Shown in pieces: positions 33,422-42,588 of a DNA stretch of 43,158 nucleotides; position 1 is the stretch's first letter, and every line of letters starts with the position of its first letter. The notes below the pieces were generated by a model that was not told the DNA's origin, did no database searches, and worked only from the letters and a program-made list of their open reading frames with translations. Where the stretch lies: NCBI GenBank assembly GCA_902579065.1, contig CACHFI010000007.1:1-43158 (forward strand). The letters run 5' to 3'. The position numbers and the translations under genes are program-made. Origin of the DNA: an uncultured Bacteroidota bacterium. GTDB lineage: Bacteria; Bacteroidota; Bacteroidia; Flavobacteriales; BACL11.

Positions 33422-35331
33422 TGAAGTATTGCAACAGTCTGACTGCATTTTCAAGATTTCAAACTAGAGAAGTTATGGTTGGTAATCTTGGCTTTGGCGG
33501 AAACAATCCCATAAGAGTACAGTCTATGACTACTGCTAATACTATGGATACTCTTGCCACAGTTGAAGAATCAATAAGAATGATCAAATCTGGATGTGAA
33601 CTTGTTAGAATAACAGCTCCAAGCAAAAAAGAGGCAGAAAATCTTAAAAACATAAAAGAAGAACTACTAAAAAGAGGTTATTCTACACCAATTGTTGCAG
33701 ACATTCACTTCACTCCTAATGCAGCAGAGATTGCAGCTAAAATAGTTGAAAAAGTAAGAATTAATCCAGGTAATTATGCCGATAAAAAAAAGTTTGAAGA
33801 AATTGAGTACACAGACAAATCTTATCAAGAAGAGCTAGATAGAATTAGAGAGAAATTCATTCCTCTTGTTAAAATATGTAAAGAGCACAAAACTGCTATG
33901 AGAATAGGTACAAATCATGGGTCTCTATCAGATAGGATTTTAAGTAGATATGGAGATACCCCTAAAGGTATGGTTGAATCAGCGATGGAATTTTTAAGAA
34001 TTTGTAGAGATGAAAATTACCACGAAATTATACTTTCAATGAAGGCGTCAAATACTCGAGTAATGGTTCAAGCTTACAGACTTTTGGTGTATGAAATGAT
34101 GAAAGAAAACATGAATTACCCCTTACATCTTGGAGTTACTGAAGCAGGAGAAGGTGAGGATGGAAGAATAAAATCAGCTGTTGGAATTGGTGCTTTATTA
34201 GCTGATGGTTTAGGAGATACAGTTAGAGTATCTTTAACTGAAGCCCCTGAATTTGAAATGCCTGTTGCTCATAAATTATTAAATCATTTTGAAAATTATA
34301 AGGATCATAGTGTTATTGAACCAGTGAATGAATATCCATTAAATCCTTTTGAATATCAAAAAAGAAAAAGCAATACAGTTTTGAATATTGGAGGTAAAAA
34401 TGTGCCAATTATTAAAGCTGACTTTTCACATAAAAAGAAAATAACTCCAGCATCTTTTTTTGCTTTAGGATATAACTACTCTGTTCCTTTAGATAAATGG
34501 CATATTTCTGATATGGCTGCTGACTATGTTTTTGTTGGAGATCATGAGCTTGATTTTGAGGTTCCAGGAACCTTAGGTGTTATTTATAATTATAAAAGAT
34601 GGAAAACTCATAAAAAAGGATACCCTTGCTATAGAGTTGAGGAATATCTTGAAGAATCAGACAAATCTGAAAAAATGAACATGATTTATACAGCTTATTC
34701 AGATGTTTCTGCTAGCTTAATTGATAAATTAAAAACTGATAAGAGTGCAGTTCTATTGTTAGATACTCATAATAAAAATACTATTGCTGAACTTAGAAGA
34801 TTTATTATTAAACTCATAAATAACAATATAAAAACACCAGTAATTATTGGAAAGGGATATGAAAATCTTTCGGAGCAGCAGTTACAAATTTCAGCATCAT
34901 CAGATTTAGGATCATTACTTCTTGATGGACTTGGCGATGGTATTTTTATTTATGCTCCTAAATGTAGTTCGGACCAAAAAATAAATTCTTTAGGCTTTGG
35001 CATTTTACAGGCAACAAGAACCAGAATTTCAAAAACAGAATACATCTCTTGTCCTTCCTGCGGAAGGACCCTTTTTGACTTGCAAGAAACAACTGCAAAA
35101 ATCAGAAAAGTAACTGATCATTTAAAAGGCGTAAAGATAGGTATTATGGGCTGTATTGTAAACGGTCCTGGCGAGATGGCAGATGCAGATTATGGTTATG
35201 TTGGAACAAGACCTGGTAAGATAACTCTTTACAAAGAAAAAAATATTGTTATGAAAAATATTGATGAAGAAGAAGCCGTAGATGCTTTAATTGATCTAAT
35301 TAAAGAGCATGGAGATTGGGTAGAAAAATAG
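33421..35331 (+). CDS. ispG: 4-hydroxy-3-methylbut-2-enyl-diphosphate synthase, large form
   Basis: A 636-residue cytosolic iron-sulfur enzyme of the MEP isoprenoid pathway that converts methylerythritol cyclodiphosphate to HMBPP. The TIM-barrel part has RVQSMTTANTMDT at 32-44, ADIHF near 93 and RINPGN at 113-118. A large inserted domain, absent from the E. coli-type enzyme, spans about 290-515. The C-terminal cluster domain has Cys544 and Cys547 in SCPSCGRT, Cys578 in MGCIVNGPGE and Glu585. The long form is known from Bacteroidota, Chlamydia and plastids. The ATG shares a base with the stop of the PNGase-like gene, an unexpected coupling to a secreted protein. GcpE is an older name. Confidence 0.96.
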   Translation: MKYCNSLTAFSRFQTREVMVGNLGFGGNNPIRVQSMTTANTMDTLATVEESIRMIKSGCELVRITAPSKKEAENLKNIKEELLKRGYSTPIVADIHFTPNAAEIAAKIVEKVRINPGNYADKKKFEEIEYTDKSYQEELDRIREKFIPLVKICKEHKTAMRIGTNHGSLSDRILSRYGDTPKGMVESAMEFLRICRDENYHEIILSMKASNTRVMVQAYRLLVYEMMKENMNYPLHLGVTEAGEGEDGRIKSAVGIGALLADGLGDTVRVSLTEAPEFEMPVAHKLLNHFENYKDHSVIEPVNEYPLNPFEYQKRKSNTVLNIGGKNVPIIKADFSHKKKITPASFFALGYNYSVPLDKWHISDMAADYVFVGDHELDFEVPGTLGVIYNYKRWKTHKKGYPCYRVEEYLEESDKSEKMNMIYTAYSDVSASLIDKLKTDKSAVLLLDTHNKNTIAELRRFIIKLINNNIKTPVIIGKGYENLSEQQLQISASSDLGSLLLDGLGDGIFIYAPKCSSDQKINSLGFGILQATRTRISKTEYISCPSCGRTLFDLQETTAKIRKVTDHLKGVKIGIMGCIVNGPGEMADADYGYVGTRPGKITLYKEKNIVMKNIDEEEAVDALIDLIKEHGDWVEK

Positions 35332-35350
35332 ATTATTAATATAACATTTT

Positions 35351-35358
35351 GGGGTGAT
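35351..35358 (+). promoter_or_regulatory. Shine-Dalgarno-like site before the ABC ATPase gene
   Basis: GGGGTGAT can pair over eight bases with the usual 16S 3' end, with one G-U, and lies 6 bases before the ATG at 35365. It is the only strong SD-like intergenic site I saw, in a genome whose other starts mostly lack one. Confidence 0.45.
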
Positions 35359-35364
35359 TAAATT

Positions 35365-36042
35365 ATGATTGACATTGAGGGCTTGAATAAATCTTATCCT
35401 ATTGGAAATAGTTCATTACATGTTCTAAAAGGAATAGATTTAAAAATAAATGAAGGGGAATTAGTTGCAATTATGGGATCATCTGGATCTGGTAAATCTA
35501 CTTTATTAAATATTATTGGAATGCTTGATAATTATGACAGTGGATCATACAAACTCGATAACGTTCCAATTAAAGATTTGGATGAAACAAAGGCAGCAAA
35601 GTATAGGAATAAGTTTTTAGGGTTTGTCTTCCAATCATTTAATCTAATAAATTACAAAACTGCTCTTGAAAATATTGCTTTGCCTTTATACTATCAAGGA
35701 ATACCTAGAAATGAGAGACAAAAAGTTGCTCAAGAGTACCTTAAAAAAGTTGGTCTTGCTGATTGGGCAGAACATCTTCCAAGCGAACTTTCTGGAGGGC
35801 AAAAACAAAGAATTGCAATCGCAAGAGCATTAGCTTCTCAACCAAAAGTTTTGCTAGCTGATGAACCAACTGGCGCACTTGACTCAACAACTTCTGAGGA
35901 AGTTATGGACCTCATTAAACAAATCAATAATGAAGGTAAAACAATTCTTGTTGTAACTCATGAGCAAGATATTGCAAATATGTGTAAAAGAATAATTACA
36001 CTAAAAGATGGTATTATCATGACAGACATGAAAACAAAATAA
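35365..36042 (+). CDS. MacB/LolD-type ABC transporter ATP-binding protein
   Basis: A 225-residue ATPase with Walker A GSSGSGKST near 38-46, Q-loop FVFQSFNLI near 86, signature LSGGQKQRIAIARAL near 142, Walker B VLLADEPTGALDS near 161 and the switch His in VVTHEQD. The EPTGALDS pattern is typical of MacB/LolD/FtsE-type exporters that drive FtsX-like permeases rather than pump substrate through the membrane. It opens a five-gene efflux operon and its stop is followed directly by the first permease ATG. Confidence 0.94.
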   Translation: MIDIEGLNKSYPIGNSSLHVLKGIDLKINEGELVAIMGSSGSGKSTLLNIIGMLDNYDSGSYKLDNVPIKDLDETKAAKYRNKFLGFVFQSFNLINYKTALENIALPLYYQGIPRNERQKVAQEYLKKVGLADWAEHLPSELSGGQKQRIAIARALASQPKVLLADEPTGALDSTTSEEVMDLIKQINNEGKTILVVTHEQDIANMCKRIITLKDGIIMTDMKTK

Positions 36043-37275
36043 ATGATCTTCAATAAAGATAGCTGGAAAGAAATATTTGATACAATAAAGAAAAACAAGC
36101 TAAGAACATTTCTTTCTGGTTTTACTGTTGCTTTAGGTATTTTAATTTTTATTATTCTCTTTGGATTAGGTAATGGACTTCAGAGTAGCTTCTCAATGTT
36201 CTTTACTGATGATCAAGTTAATACAATTAGAGTATATCCAAGCACAACCACAATACCTTACAGAGGGTATGAATCAAAAAGGCAAATAAAATTTACAAAT
36301 GATGATGTAAAAAAAATTAAAGAAAATTTTAAAGGAAAAATTGAAGATATTGTAATTAGAAATACTTTTTATACTCAATTTTCCTACAAACAACAAGCAA
36401 ATGGATATCAAGTTCGTGCTGTTTCTCCTGGTCATAAAGAAGCAGAAAAAACAATTATTATGAAAGGAAGATATCTTCACGAAGGAGATATTTTAAACAA
36501 AACAAAACACATTGTAATTGGAAGATTAGTTGAAGAAGATCTATTCCAAAAAGAAAATGCACTTGGAAAATATATTCATGAAAATGGAAATAGCTGGAGA
36601 GTAGTAGGAGTTTTTCAAGATGAAGGTGGAGATAGAGAAGAAAGAAATTTATATGTTCCATATACAACCGAACAAAGAATGACAAATAATGATGAAGTAG
36701 ATCAGATGATTGTGGTTTATGACAAAAATATGAGTTATGAGCAATCGTTAACGTTAGAAAAAGAATTGGATGCTTATATAAAAAATCTAAAGATTATTTC
36801 TCCAAAAGACAATCGAGGGATATATATTAGTAATACCGGTGAGGAACAAGAAAACTCACGTCAATTTGCTTCAGTGTTACAAATTATTATTTCATTTATT
36901 GGTATAGGAACACTAGTAGCAGGTGTTATTGGAATAAGCAACATTATGGTTTTTGTTGTAAAAGAAAGAACAAAAGAAATTGGTATACGAAAAGCAATAG
37001 GTGCCTCTCCTAGAAGTATAATTGCAATGATTCTTCAAGAATCTATTTTCATAACAATGATTTCTGGTTATACTGGTTTAGTAGTGGCAATACTAATTTT
37101 GAATAGCATAGGAGACAGTTTAATGGACAAATATTTCATATCAAGTCCATATATAGAAACCTCTAATGCTATTTGGGCAACCATAATACTAATCTTTTTT
37201 GGAGCATTAGCAGGATATTTACCTGCAAGAAAAGCAGCAAAAATTAAACCAATTATTGCTCTAAGAGATAAATAA
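36043..37275 (+). CDS. MacB-type ABC permease 1
   Basis: A 410-residue FtsX-like permease with a first transmembrane helix near 20-44, a large periplasmic MacB_PCD domain at about 50-270, and three more helices at about 280-305, 325-350 and 373-395. The conserved cytoplasmic coupling motif VKERTKEIGIRKAIGASPRSI lies near 306-326. It is 35-45% alike in layout to the next gene by eye, but that figure is not computed. It starts directly at the ATPase stop codon. Confidence 0.9.
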   Translation: MIFNKDSWKEIFDTIKKNKLRTFLSGFTVALGILIFIILFGLGNGLQSSFSMFFTDDQVNTIRVYPSTTTIPYRGYESKRQIKFTNDDVKKIKENFKGKIEDIVIRNTFYTQFSYKQQANGYQVRAVSPGHKEAEKTIIMKGRYLHEGDILNKTKHIVIGRLVEEDLFQKENALGKYIHENGNSWRVVGVFQDEGGDREERNLYVPYTTEQRMTNNDEVDQMIVVYDKNMSYEQSLTLEKELDAYIKNLKIISPKDNRGIYISNTGEEQENSRQFASVLQIIISFIGIGTLVAGVIGISNIMVFVVKERTKEIGIRKAIGASPRSIIAMILQESIFITMISGYTGLVVAILILNSIGDSLMDKYFISSPYIETSNAIWATIILIFFGALAGYLPARKAAKIKPIIALRDK

Positions 37276-38547
37276 ATGAATACTGTTTTCGACAAAGATA
37301 CCTGGCAAGAGATTTTTGGCTCAATAAGTCAAAATAAACTACGCACACTAATCACTATCATTGGTGTTTTATGGGGGATTTTTCTGTATATCGTTTTATC
37401 AGGAATTGCAAAAGGTGTTGATAACGGATTTGAGCAAAGATTTGAGAGAATTTCATCTAATAGTCTTTTTGTATGGACCCAAAATACAAGCATCCCTTTT
37501 TCTGGATTTAAAATTGGAAGAAATTGGAATATCAAACTGAGTGATGTTGAAACTTTAAAAAATAAAATTCCAGAAATTCAACATATTGCTCCAAGAATTC
37601 AAAAAGGAAATTTTGGTTCACAAGGAGCTTACATATCAAATGGAACAAGATCTGGCACTTATAATATATATGGTGACTATCCTATTTTAAAGGTAGTTTC
37701 GCAAAAGGATATCTATAAAGGAGGAAGATTCATTAATGAATTAGATATAAAAGAAGAAAGGAAAGTTTGTGTAATCGGGGAAAGAACACAAAAAGAGCTT
37801 TTTAAAGATGAAGAAAATCCTATTGGAAAATTTATAAATATAAATGGCATCTATTTTAAAGTAATAGGAATACATAAATTTTTTGACCAAGGAGGTGGAA
37901 GCTTTGATGATGATGGAGATATACATGTGCCTTTTTCAACATTTAAAAGACTATATAATACAGGTGATGCAGTTGGTTTTTTACTAATTGCTGGTTATGA
38001 TGATATTGATATTGTTGAGGTTGAAAACAAGGTAAAAATTCAGTTAAAAGAAATACATAAAGTACATCCTGATGATAATAGAGCAATAGGGTCATTTAAT
38101 TTAGGTTCTTTCTTTACTCGAGCTAAAAACTTTGCAAATGGAATGTCTTTTATTTCTATAATAATAGGAATAGCTACAATATTAGCTGGTGTTATTGGAA
38201 TTGGAAATATTTTATTAATATCGGTAAAAGAAAGAACAAAAGAAATTGGAATTAGGCGTGCAATAGGGGCTAGTCCTAATCATATTAGAAAACAAATTAT
38301 TTTAGAATCTGTTTTTTTAACATTAATTGCTGGTACCATTGGCATAATACTTGGTGCTTTTATTTTGTATGTAATAAATATGGCAACTCAAAATTTAAAA
38401 GATGTTCCTTTCACAAATGCAACAGTGCCATTAAGTTATATCTTTGCAGCACTATTAATGATGATTGGTCTAGGAACATTAATTGGGTTTATACCTGCAG
38501 AAAAAGCAATTAGTACAAAGCCTATTGATGCATTAAGAGATGAATAA
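37276..38547 (+). CDS. MacB-type ABC permease 2
   Basis: A 423-residue FtsX-like permease with the same layout as its neighbour: one N-terminal helix near 19-41, a periplasmic MacB_PCD domain at about 50-285, and three C-terminal helices near 290-315, 340-365 and 390-415, with the coupling segment VKERTKEIGIRRAIGASPNHIRKQI. It begins directly after permease 1 (TAAATG). The two probably form a heterodimer over an ATPase dimer, while MacB itself is a homodimer with fused ATPase. A gene duplication is the simplest origin. Confidence 0.9.
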   Translation: MNTVFDKDTWQEIFGSISQNKLRTLITIIGVLWGIFLYIVLSGIAKGVDNGFEQRFERISSNSLFVWTQNTSIPFSGFKIGRNWNIKLSDVETLKNKIPEIQHIAPRIQKGNFGSQGAYISNGTRSGTYNIYGDYPILKVVSQKDIYKGGRFINELDIKEERKVCVIGERTQKELFKDEENPIGKFININGIYFKVIGIHKFFDQGGGSFDDDGDIHVPFSTFKRLYNTGDAVGFLLIAGYDDIDIVEVENKVKIQLKEIHKVHPDDNRAIGSFNLGSFFTRAKNFANGMSFISIIIGIATILAGVIGIGNILLISVKERTKEIGIRRAIGASPNHIRKQIILESVFLTLIAGTIGIILGAFILYVINMATQNLKDVPFTNATVPLSYIFAALLMMIGLGTLIGFIPAEKAISTKPIDALRDE

Positions 38548-38559
38548 AAAATTTAAATT

Positions 38560-39675
38560 ATGACAAACTTTAAGAAACTTGGTCTAGTATTTTTAATATT
38601 AGGAATAATTTTTGCGACCTCCTTCTTTATAAAATCAAATAAAAAGGATATAACAAAATATGAAACGACTCAACTCAACAAGGCTACAATTGAAACAAAA
38701 ATTGTAGCTACAGGAAAGGTAATACCTGAAGATGAAGTTGAAATAAAACCTCAAATCCCTGGAATTATTGATAAAATTCTAGTGAAAGAGGGAGATAAAG
38801 TAAGGGCAGGTGATTTACTTGTAAAAATAAAAGTTGTTCCAGATGAACAAGCATTAAATGGAGCTGAAGGTAGAGTAAAAAATGCAAGATTTGTTTTAGA
38901 AAATGCTAAAACTGAATTTCTAAGAAATAAAAAACTATTCTCAAAAGGAATTATCTCTGAGCAAGAGTATAATAATATTGAATTACAATATAATCAAGCA
39001 GAACAAAATTTAAAAAATTCTGAAAATGACCTGCAAATAATTAAACTTGGTTCTTCTGACGGATCTAGTGTTACTAACACTAATGTTAGAGCAACTGTAA
39101 CTGGAACAATACTTGAAATACCAGTTAAAAAAGGAGATCAGGTAATACAAGCAAATACATTTAACCCAGGTACAACAATAGCTACAATTGCTGATTTGAA
39201 TATTATGATTTTTGAAGGAAAAGTTGATGAAGGAGAAGTTAGCAAATTAAAAAAGGAAATGGAACTTGAGGTCAACCTTGCTGCTATTGAAAACAAAACT
39301 TACCCTGCTAAACTAAAATTTATTGCTCCTAAAGGAACAGAAGAAGCTGGTACAGTTCAATTTAAAATAGAAGGAGAAGTGTTTTTGGATGATGAATATA
39401 CAGTAAGAGCAGGCTACAGTGCAAATGCAACTATTATAACTGCTAAAAAAGAAAATGTTGATGCATTAAGTGAAGCTGTAATACAGTATGATCTTGTAAC
39501 TAAGTTACCATTTGTAGAAATAGAAGTTGGTGATCAGCAATTTGAAAGAAAAGATATTAAACTTGGTTTAGCAGATGGAATAAATGTTGAAGTCATTTCA
39601 GGTATTTCTAAAGATGATAAAATTAAAGTATGGGATTTAACAAAACCAAATAAAATAAAAGGATGGGAGAAATAA
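38560..39675 (+). CDS. MacA/HlyD-type periplasmic adaptor (membrane fusion protein)
   Basis: A 371-residue adaptor with a single N-terminal membrane anchor at about 7-25 (LGLVFLILGIIFATSFFI). A biotinyl-lipoyl domain follows (IVATGKVIPEDEVEIKPQIPGIIDKILVKEGDKV near 49-82). A helical hairpin comes next at about 95-155, containing FSKGIISEQEYNNIE, then beta-barrel and membrane-proximal domains. It bridges the inner-membrane permeases to the outer-membrane channel. It sits 12 bases after permease 2 and overlaps the TolC-like gene by 13 bases. Confidence 0.92.
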   Translation: MTNFKKLGLVFLILGIIFATSFFIKSNKKDITKYETTQLNKATIETKIVATGKVIPEDEVEIKPQIPGIIDKILVKEGDKVRAGDLLVKIKVVPDEQALNGAEGRVKNARFVLENAKTEFLRNKKLFSKGIISEQEYNNIELQYNQAEQNLKNSENDLQIIKLGSSDGSSVTNTNVRATVTGTILEIPVKKGDQVIQANTFNPGTTIATIADLNIMIFEGKVDEGEVSKLKKEMELEVNLAAIENKTYPAKLKFIAPKGTEEAGTVQFKIEGEVFLDDEYTVRAGYSANATIITAKKENVDALSEAVIQYDLVTKLPFVEIEVGDQQFERKDIKLGLADGINVEVISGISKDDKIKVWDLTKPNKIKGWEK

Positions 39676-40991
39676 AAAACAAAAAATCTATCTTAATTTT
39701 CTTATTTTTTTTCTCATTTTCATCATTTGCACAAGAAAAATTATCTCTAAAAGATTGTATTGAAAGGGCGATAGAAAAAAATATTTCTATTAAAAACTCA
39801 TCTTTAGATCTATTAAACACAACTGAAAATAAAAAAACTGCAATAGGAAATTTTGTTCCTAGCTTTAACATTAATGGCAACCATAGTTGGAATACAGGTC
39901 TAACTCAAAATATAACTACTGGAATATTAGAAAATCAAACAACTGAGAATTCCTCAATAAATATGAGTGTAGCAGTAGATGTTTTTAATGGACTGGCAAA
40001 TATTAGACGTTTACACAGAGCGAATCTTGATTTACTAGCAAAAAAATATCAATTAGAAGATATGAAAGAAGACATCTCACTTCTTGTTGCTAATTCATAC
40101 CTACAAATACTTTTTAATAAAGAACAATTGGATGTACAGAAATCGCAACTAAAAATATCTCAAGAAGAGTTAAAAAATGCAAAAGAAAAATTTAATAATG
40201 GAGTAATTCCTGAGGGGAATCTATTTGAAATTGAGGCTAATCTTGCTCTTAGTGAGCAAAATGTTATAATGGCAGAAAATAGCTATCAATTATCTAAATT
40301 ATCCCTAAGCCAACTTCTTATGTTTGAGGATTCTAACAATTTTGATATTGCAGATGACAATTATGAAATACCACAAACAGACATTTTAAGTAAGGATGCA
40401 AAAGAGATTTTAGAAGAGGCTATGAAAAACAGAAATGATATTAAACTTGCTGAAACAAATTTAGAAATAGCTATTAAAGATCAACAAATTTCAAAATCTG
40501 CATTATTACCTTCAGCATCTGCTTTCTACTCATATAACTCAAGAGTCATAATGGATGCGCCAACTTCTTTGAAAAGCCAATTTGATTTAAATGCTGGAGA
40601 AAGTATTGGATTGCAACTGAATATTCCCATTATAAATGGTTGGTCATCTAGAGCTGGAATAAAGAAATCAAAACTTAATGTTTTAAGAAATAAAAATCTC
40701 CTTGATCAAACAAAAATGGATCTTGAGAATACTATTTATCAAGCATTAAATGATGCAAAAGGAGCGATGAAATCATATGAAGCAGCCAAAAAATCAGAAA
40801 TAGCAAGAAAAACAGCCTATGAGTATGCAAAAGAAAGATTTGAAAATGGTGCTTTAAATACAATTAATTATTTTCAGGCCCAACAATTATTTGAAACAGC
40901 TCAGTCTGAACTAATAAAAGCTAAATACGATTATATCTTTAAAATTAAAGTTCTTGAATTCTACTTCGGAATAGCCGATTTTTCATTATAA
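39663..40991 (+). CDS. TolC-type outer-membrane efflux protein
   Basis: A 442-residue outer-membrane factor with a signal peptide (basic start GEIKNKK, then a Phe/Ser-rich core ending SFAQ near 24) and two OEP repeats of long helices. The first contains LSLKDCIERAIEKNISIKNSSLDLL and the N-W-T/S-rich strand region. The second contains LLPSASAFYSYNSRV, then AKERFENGALNTINYFQAQQLFETAQSEL near the end. Trimeric channels of this type complete tripartite pumps. The start lies inside the last codons of the adaptor gene. The GNAT gene follows with a 1-base overlap. Confidence 0.92.
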   Translation: MGEIKNKKSILIFLFFFSFSSFAQEKLSLKDCIERAIEKNISIKNSSLDLLNTTENKKTAIGNFVPSFNINGNHSWNTGLTQNITTGILENQTTENSSINMSVAVDVFNGLANIRRLHRANLDLLAKKYQLEDMKEDISLLVANSYLQILFNKEQLDVQKSQLKISQEELKNAKEKFNNGVIPEGNLFEIEANLALSEQNVIMAENSYQLSKLSLSQLLMFEDSNNFDIADDNYEIPQTDILSKDAKEILEEAMKNRNDIKLAETNLEIAIKDQQISKSALLPSASAFYSYNSRVIMDAPTSLKSQFDLNAGESIGLQLNIPIINGWSSRAGIKKSKLNVLRNKNLLDQTKMDLENTIYQALNDAKGAMKSYEAAKKSEIARKTAYEYAKERFENGALNTINYFQAQQLFETAQSELIKAKYDYIFKIKVLEFYFGIADFSL

Positions 40992-41434
40992 TGGATGTAA
41001 AAAAAGTAACTACTAAAGATATCAGACCCCTTAGAAATTTAGTTTTAAGACCTAACCTTCCAATTGAAACCACATATTATGATCTTGACGATGATATTGA
41101 TACATTTCATCTAGCTTCAATTATTGATAATACCATCATTTCAATCGGGACATTTTATCCTGAAAATGATAATGAACTACAAACAAAAAAAGGATATCGT
41201 TTAAGAGGTATGGCAACTCATCCAAAATTTAGAAGAAAATCTGCTGCAACAAAACTAATGGAGGAATCATTTGTATTATTAAAAGAAAAAAAATGTGACA
41301 TTTTATGGTGTAATGCTAGACTAGTTGCTGTAGAATTCTACAAATCTTTAGGATTTAAAATAATAGGTGAGATATTTGATATTCCTTCAATAGGTCCTCA
41401 TTATAAAATGTATAGATCAATAATCAATCAATAA
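40991..41434 (+). CDS. GNAT family N-acetyltransferase
   Basis: A 147-residue GNAT fold protein, likely acetyl-CoA dependent. Strands and helix are visible around [26 protein letters not shown] near 68-93, where the pyrophosphate loop usually has R/Q-x-x-G-x-G/A; here it reads RRKSAA, so the first Gly is replaced by Ser. C-terminal motif [16 protein letters not shown] near 115-130 is typical. Substrate unknown. It shares one base with the end of the TolC-like gene, so it is part of the efflux operon; chemical modification of the exported compound is a possible but unproved link. It overlaps convergent purT by 11 bases. Confidence 0.88.
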   Translation: MDVKKVTTKDIRPLRNLVLRPNLPIETTYYDLDDDIDTFHLASIIDNTIISIGTFYPENDNELQTKKGYRLRGMATHPKFRRKSAATKLMEESFVLLKEKKCDILWCNARLVAVEFYKSLGFKIIGEIFDIPSIGPHYKMYRSIINQ

Positions 41435-42584
41435 ATATATAGGAGGCAACCTCTTTTGCTTTATTTACCAATTGATCTGTTGATTCATTACCATAGGCTA
41501 AAGCAACAGCCATTCTTCGATACTTTCTAGTGGATGGTTTTCCAAAAATTTTGAAATCAGAATTTTCAATTAGTGCTGCTTTGTCTGCACCTTTAATTCT
41601 AGGAAAATCACTTTTCTCACTATTAGCTAGTATAACTGCAGAGGCTCCATTTTTTAACAACCTGATTTCAGGAACTGGAATTCCAAGAATAGCACGAGCA
41701 TGTAATTCAAATTCATTGTAGTTCTGAGTATTTGCTAAAGTAACCATACCAGTGTCATGCGGTCTTGGAGATAATTCTGAAAAATAAACACCGTCTTTTG
41801 CAATGAAAAATTCAACACCCCAAATACCTGACCCACCAAGTGCAGATGTAACTTTTCTTGCCATATTTTGAGCTTCTAGTAAATGAGATTCTTGCATAGG
41901 CATAGGTTGCCAACTCTCTTGATAATCTCCTCTTTCTTGCCTATGTCCAATAGGAGGACAAAAAAGCGTTTCATTATTGTCTTGTGTTAAAGTTAATAAG
42001 GTAATCTCATAATCAAATTCAACAAACTCTTCAATAATAACCTCCATTAAATCTCCTCTCGAGCCTTCAATAGCATATTCCCATGATGCTTTAATATCAT
42101 TGTGGCTTTTAATTACTGACTGACCTTTTCCAGAACTTGACATAAGCGGCTTAACAACACAAGGCATACCGCAGAATTCCACAGCATCACTTAATTCTTC
42201 ATACGAAGTTGCATACTTATATTTTGCCGTTTTAATCTTTAAATCGATTGCAGCAAGATCTCGAATAGCTTTTCTATTCATTGTAAAATTTGCTGCTTTG
42301 GCAGATGGGACTACCTTAAACCCTTGCTTTTCATAATCATAAAAACGTTCAGTACGTATACTCTCAACTTCAGGCACAATAATATTTGGATTATGCTTTT
42401 TGACAATTTTATCTAATGCATCTCCATCTAGCATATTTATAACTTCAAATTCATGAGCAACCTGCATAGCAGGAGCATCCGGATATGAATCAACAGCAAT
42501 AACGTATTGCCCTAGTCTTTGTAAAGCAATAACGACTTCCTTGCCCAATTCTCCTGAACCTAGTAATAATATTTTATTTCTCAT
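41424..42584 (-). CDS. purT: Formate-dependent phosphoribosylglycinamide formyltransferase
   Basis: A 386-residue ATP-grasp enzyme that makes formyl-GAR from formate, ATP and GAR in purine synthesis, replacing the folate-dependent PurN step. The N-terminal fold has [20 protein letters not shown] near 5-24. Next come [10 protein letters not shown] near 71, the ATP-grasp loop [14 protein letters not shown] near 143-156, [15 protein letters not shown] near 189, and [28 protein letters not shown] near 261. Length matches PurT. It lies 4 bases downstream of ribE on the same strand, and its end overlaps the GNAT gene. Confidence 0.95.
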   Translation of the reverse strand: MRNKILLLGSGELGKEVVIALQRLGQYVIAVDSYPDAPAMQVAHEFEVINMLDGDALDKIVKKHNPNIIVPEVESIRTERFYDYEKQGFKVVPSAKAANFTMNRKAIRDLAAIDLKIKTAKYKYATSYEELSDAVEFCGMPCVVKPLMSSSGKGQSVIKSHNDIKASWEYAIEGSRGDLMEVIIEEFVEFDYEITLLTLTQDNNETLFCPPIGHRQERGDYQESWQPMPMQESHLLEAQNMARKVTSALGGSGIWGVEFFIAKDGVYFSELSPRPHDTGMVTLANTQNYNEFELHARAILGIPVPEIRLLKNGASAVILANSEKSDFPRIKGADKAALIENSDFKIFGKPSTRKYRRMAVALAYGNESTDQLVNKAKEVASYIFID

Positions 42585-42588
42585 ATTA

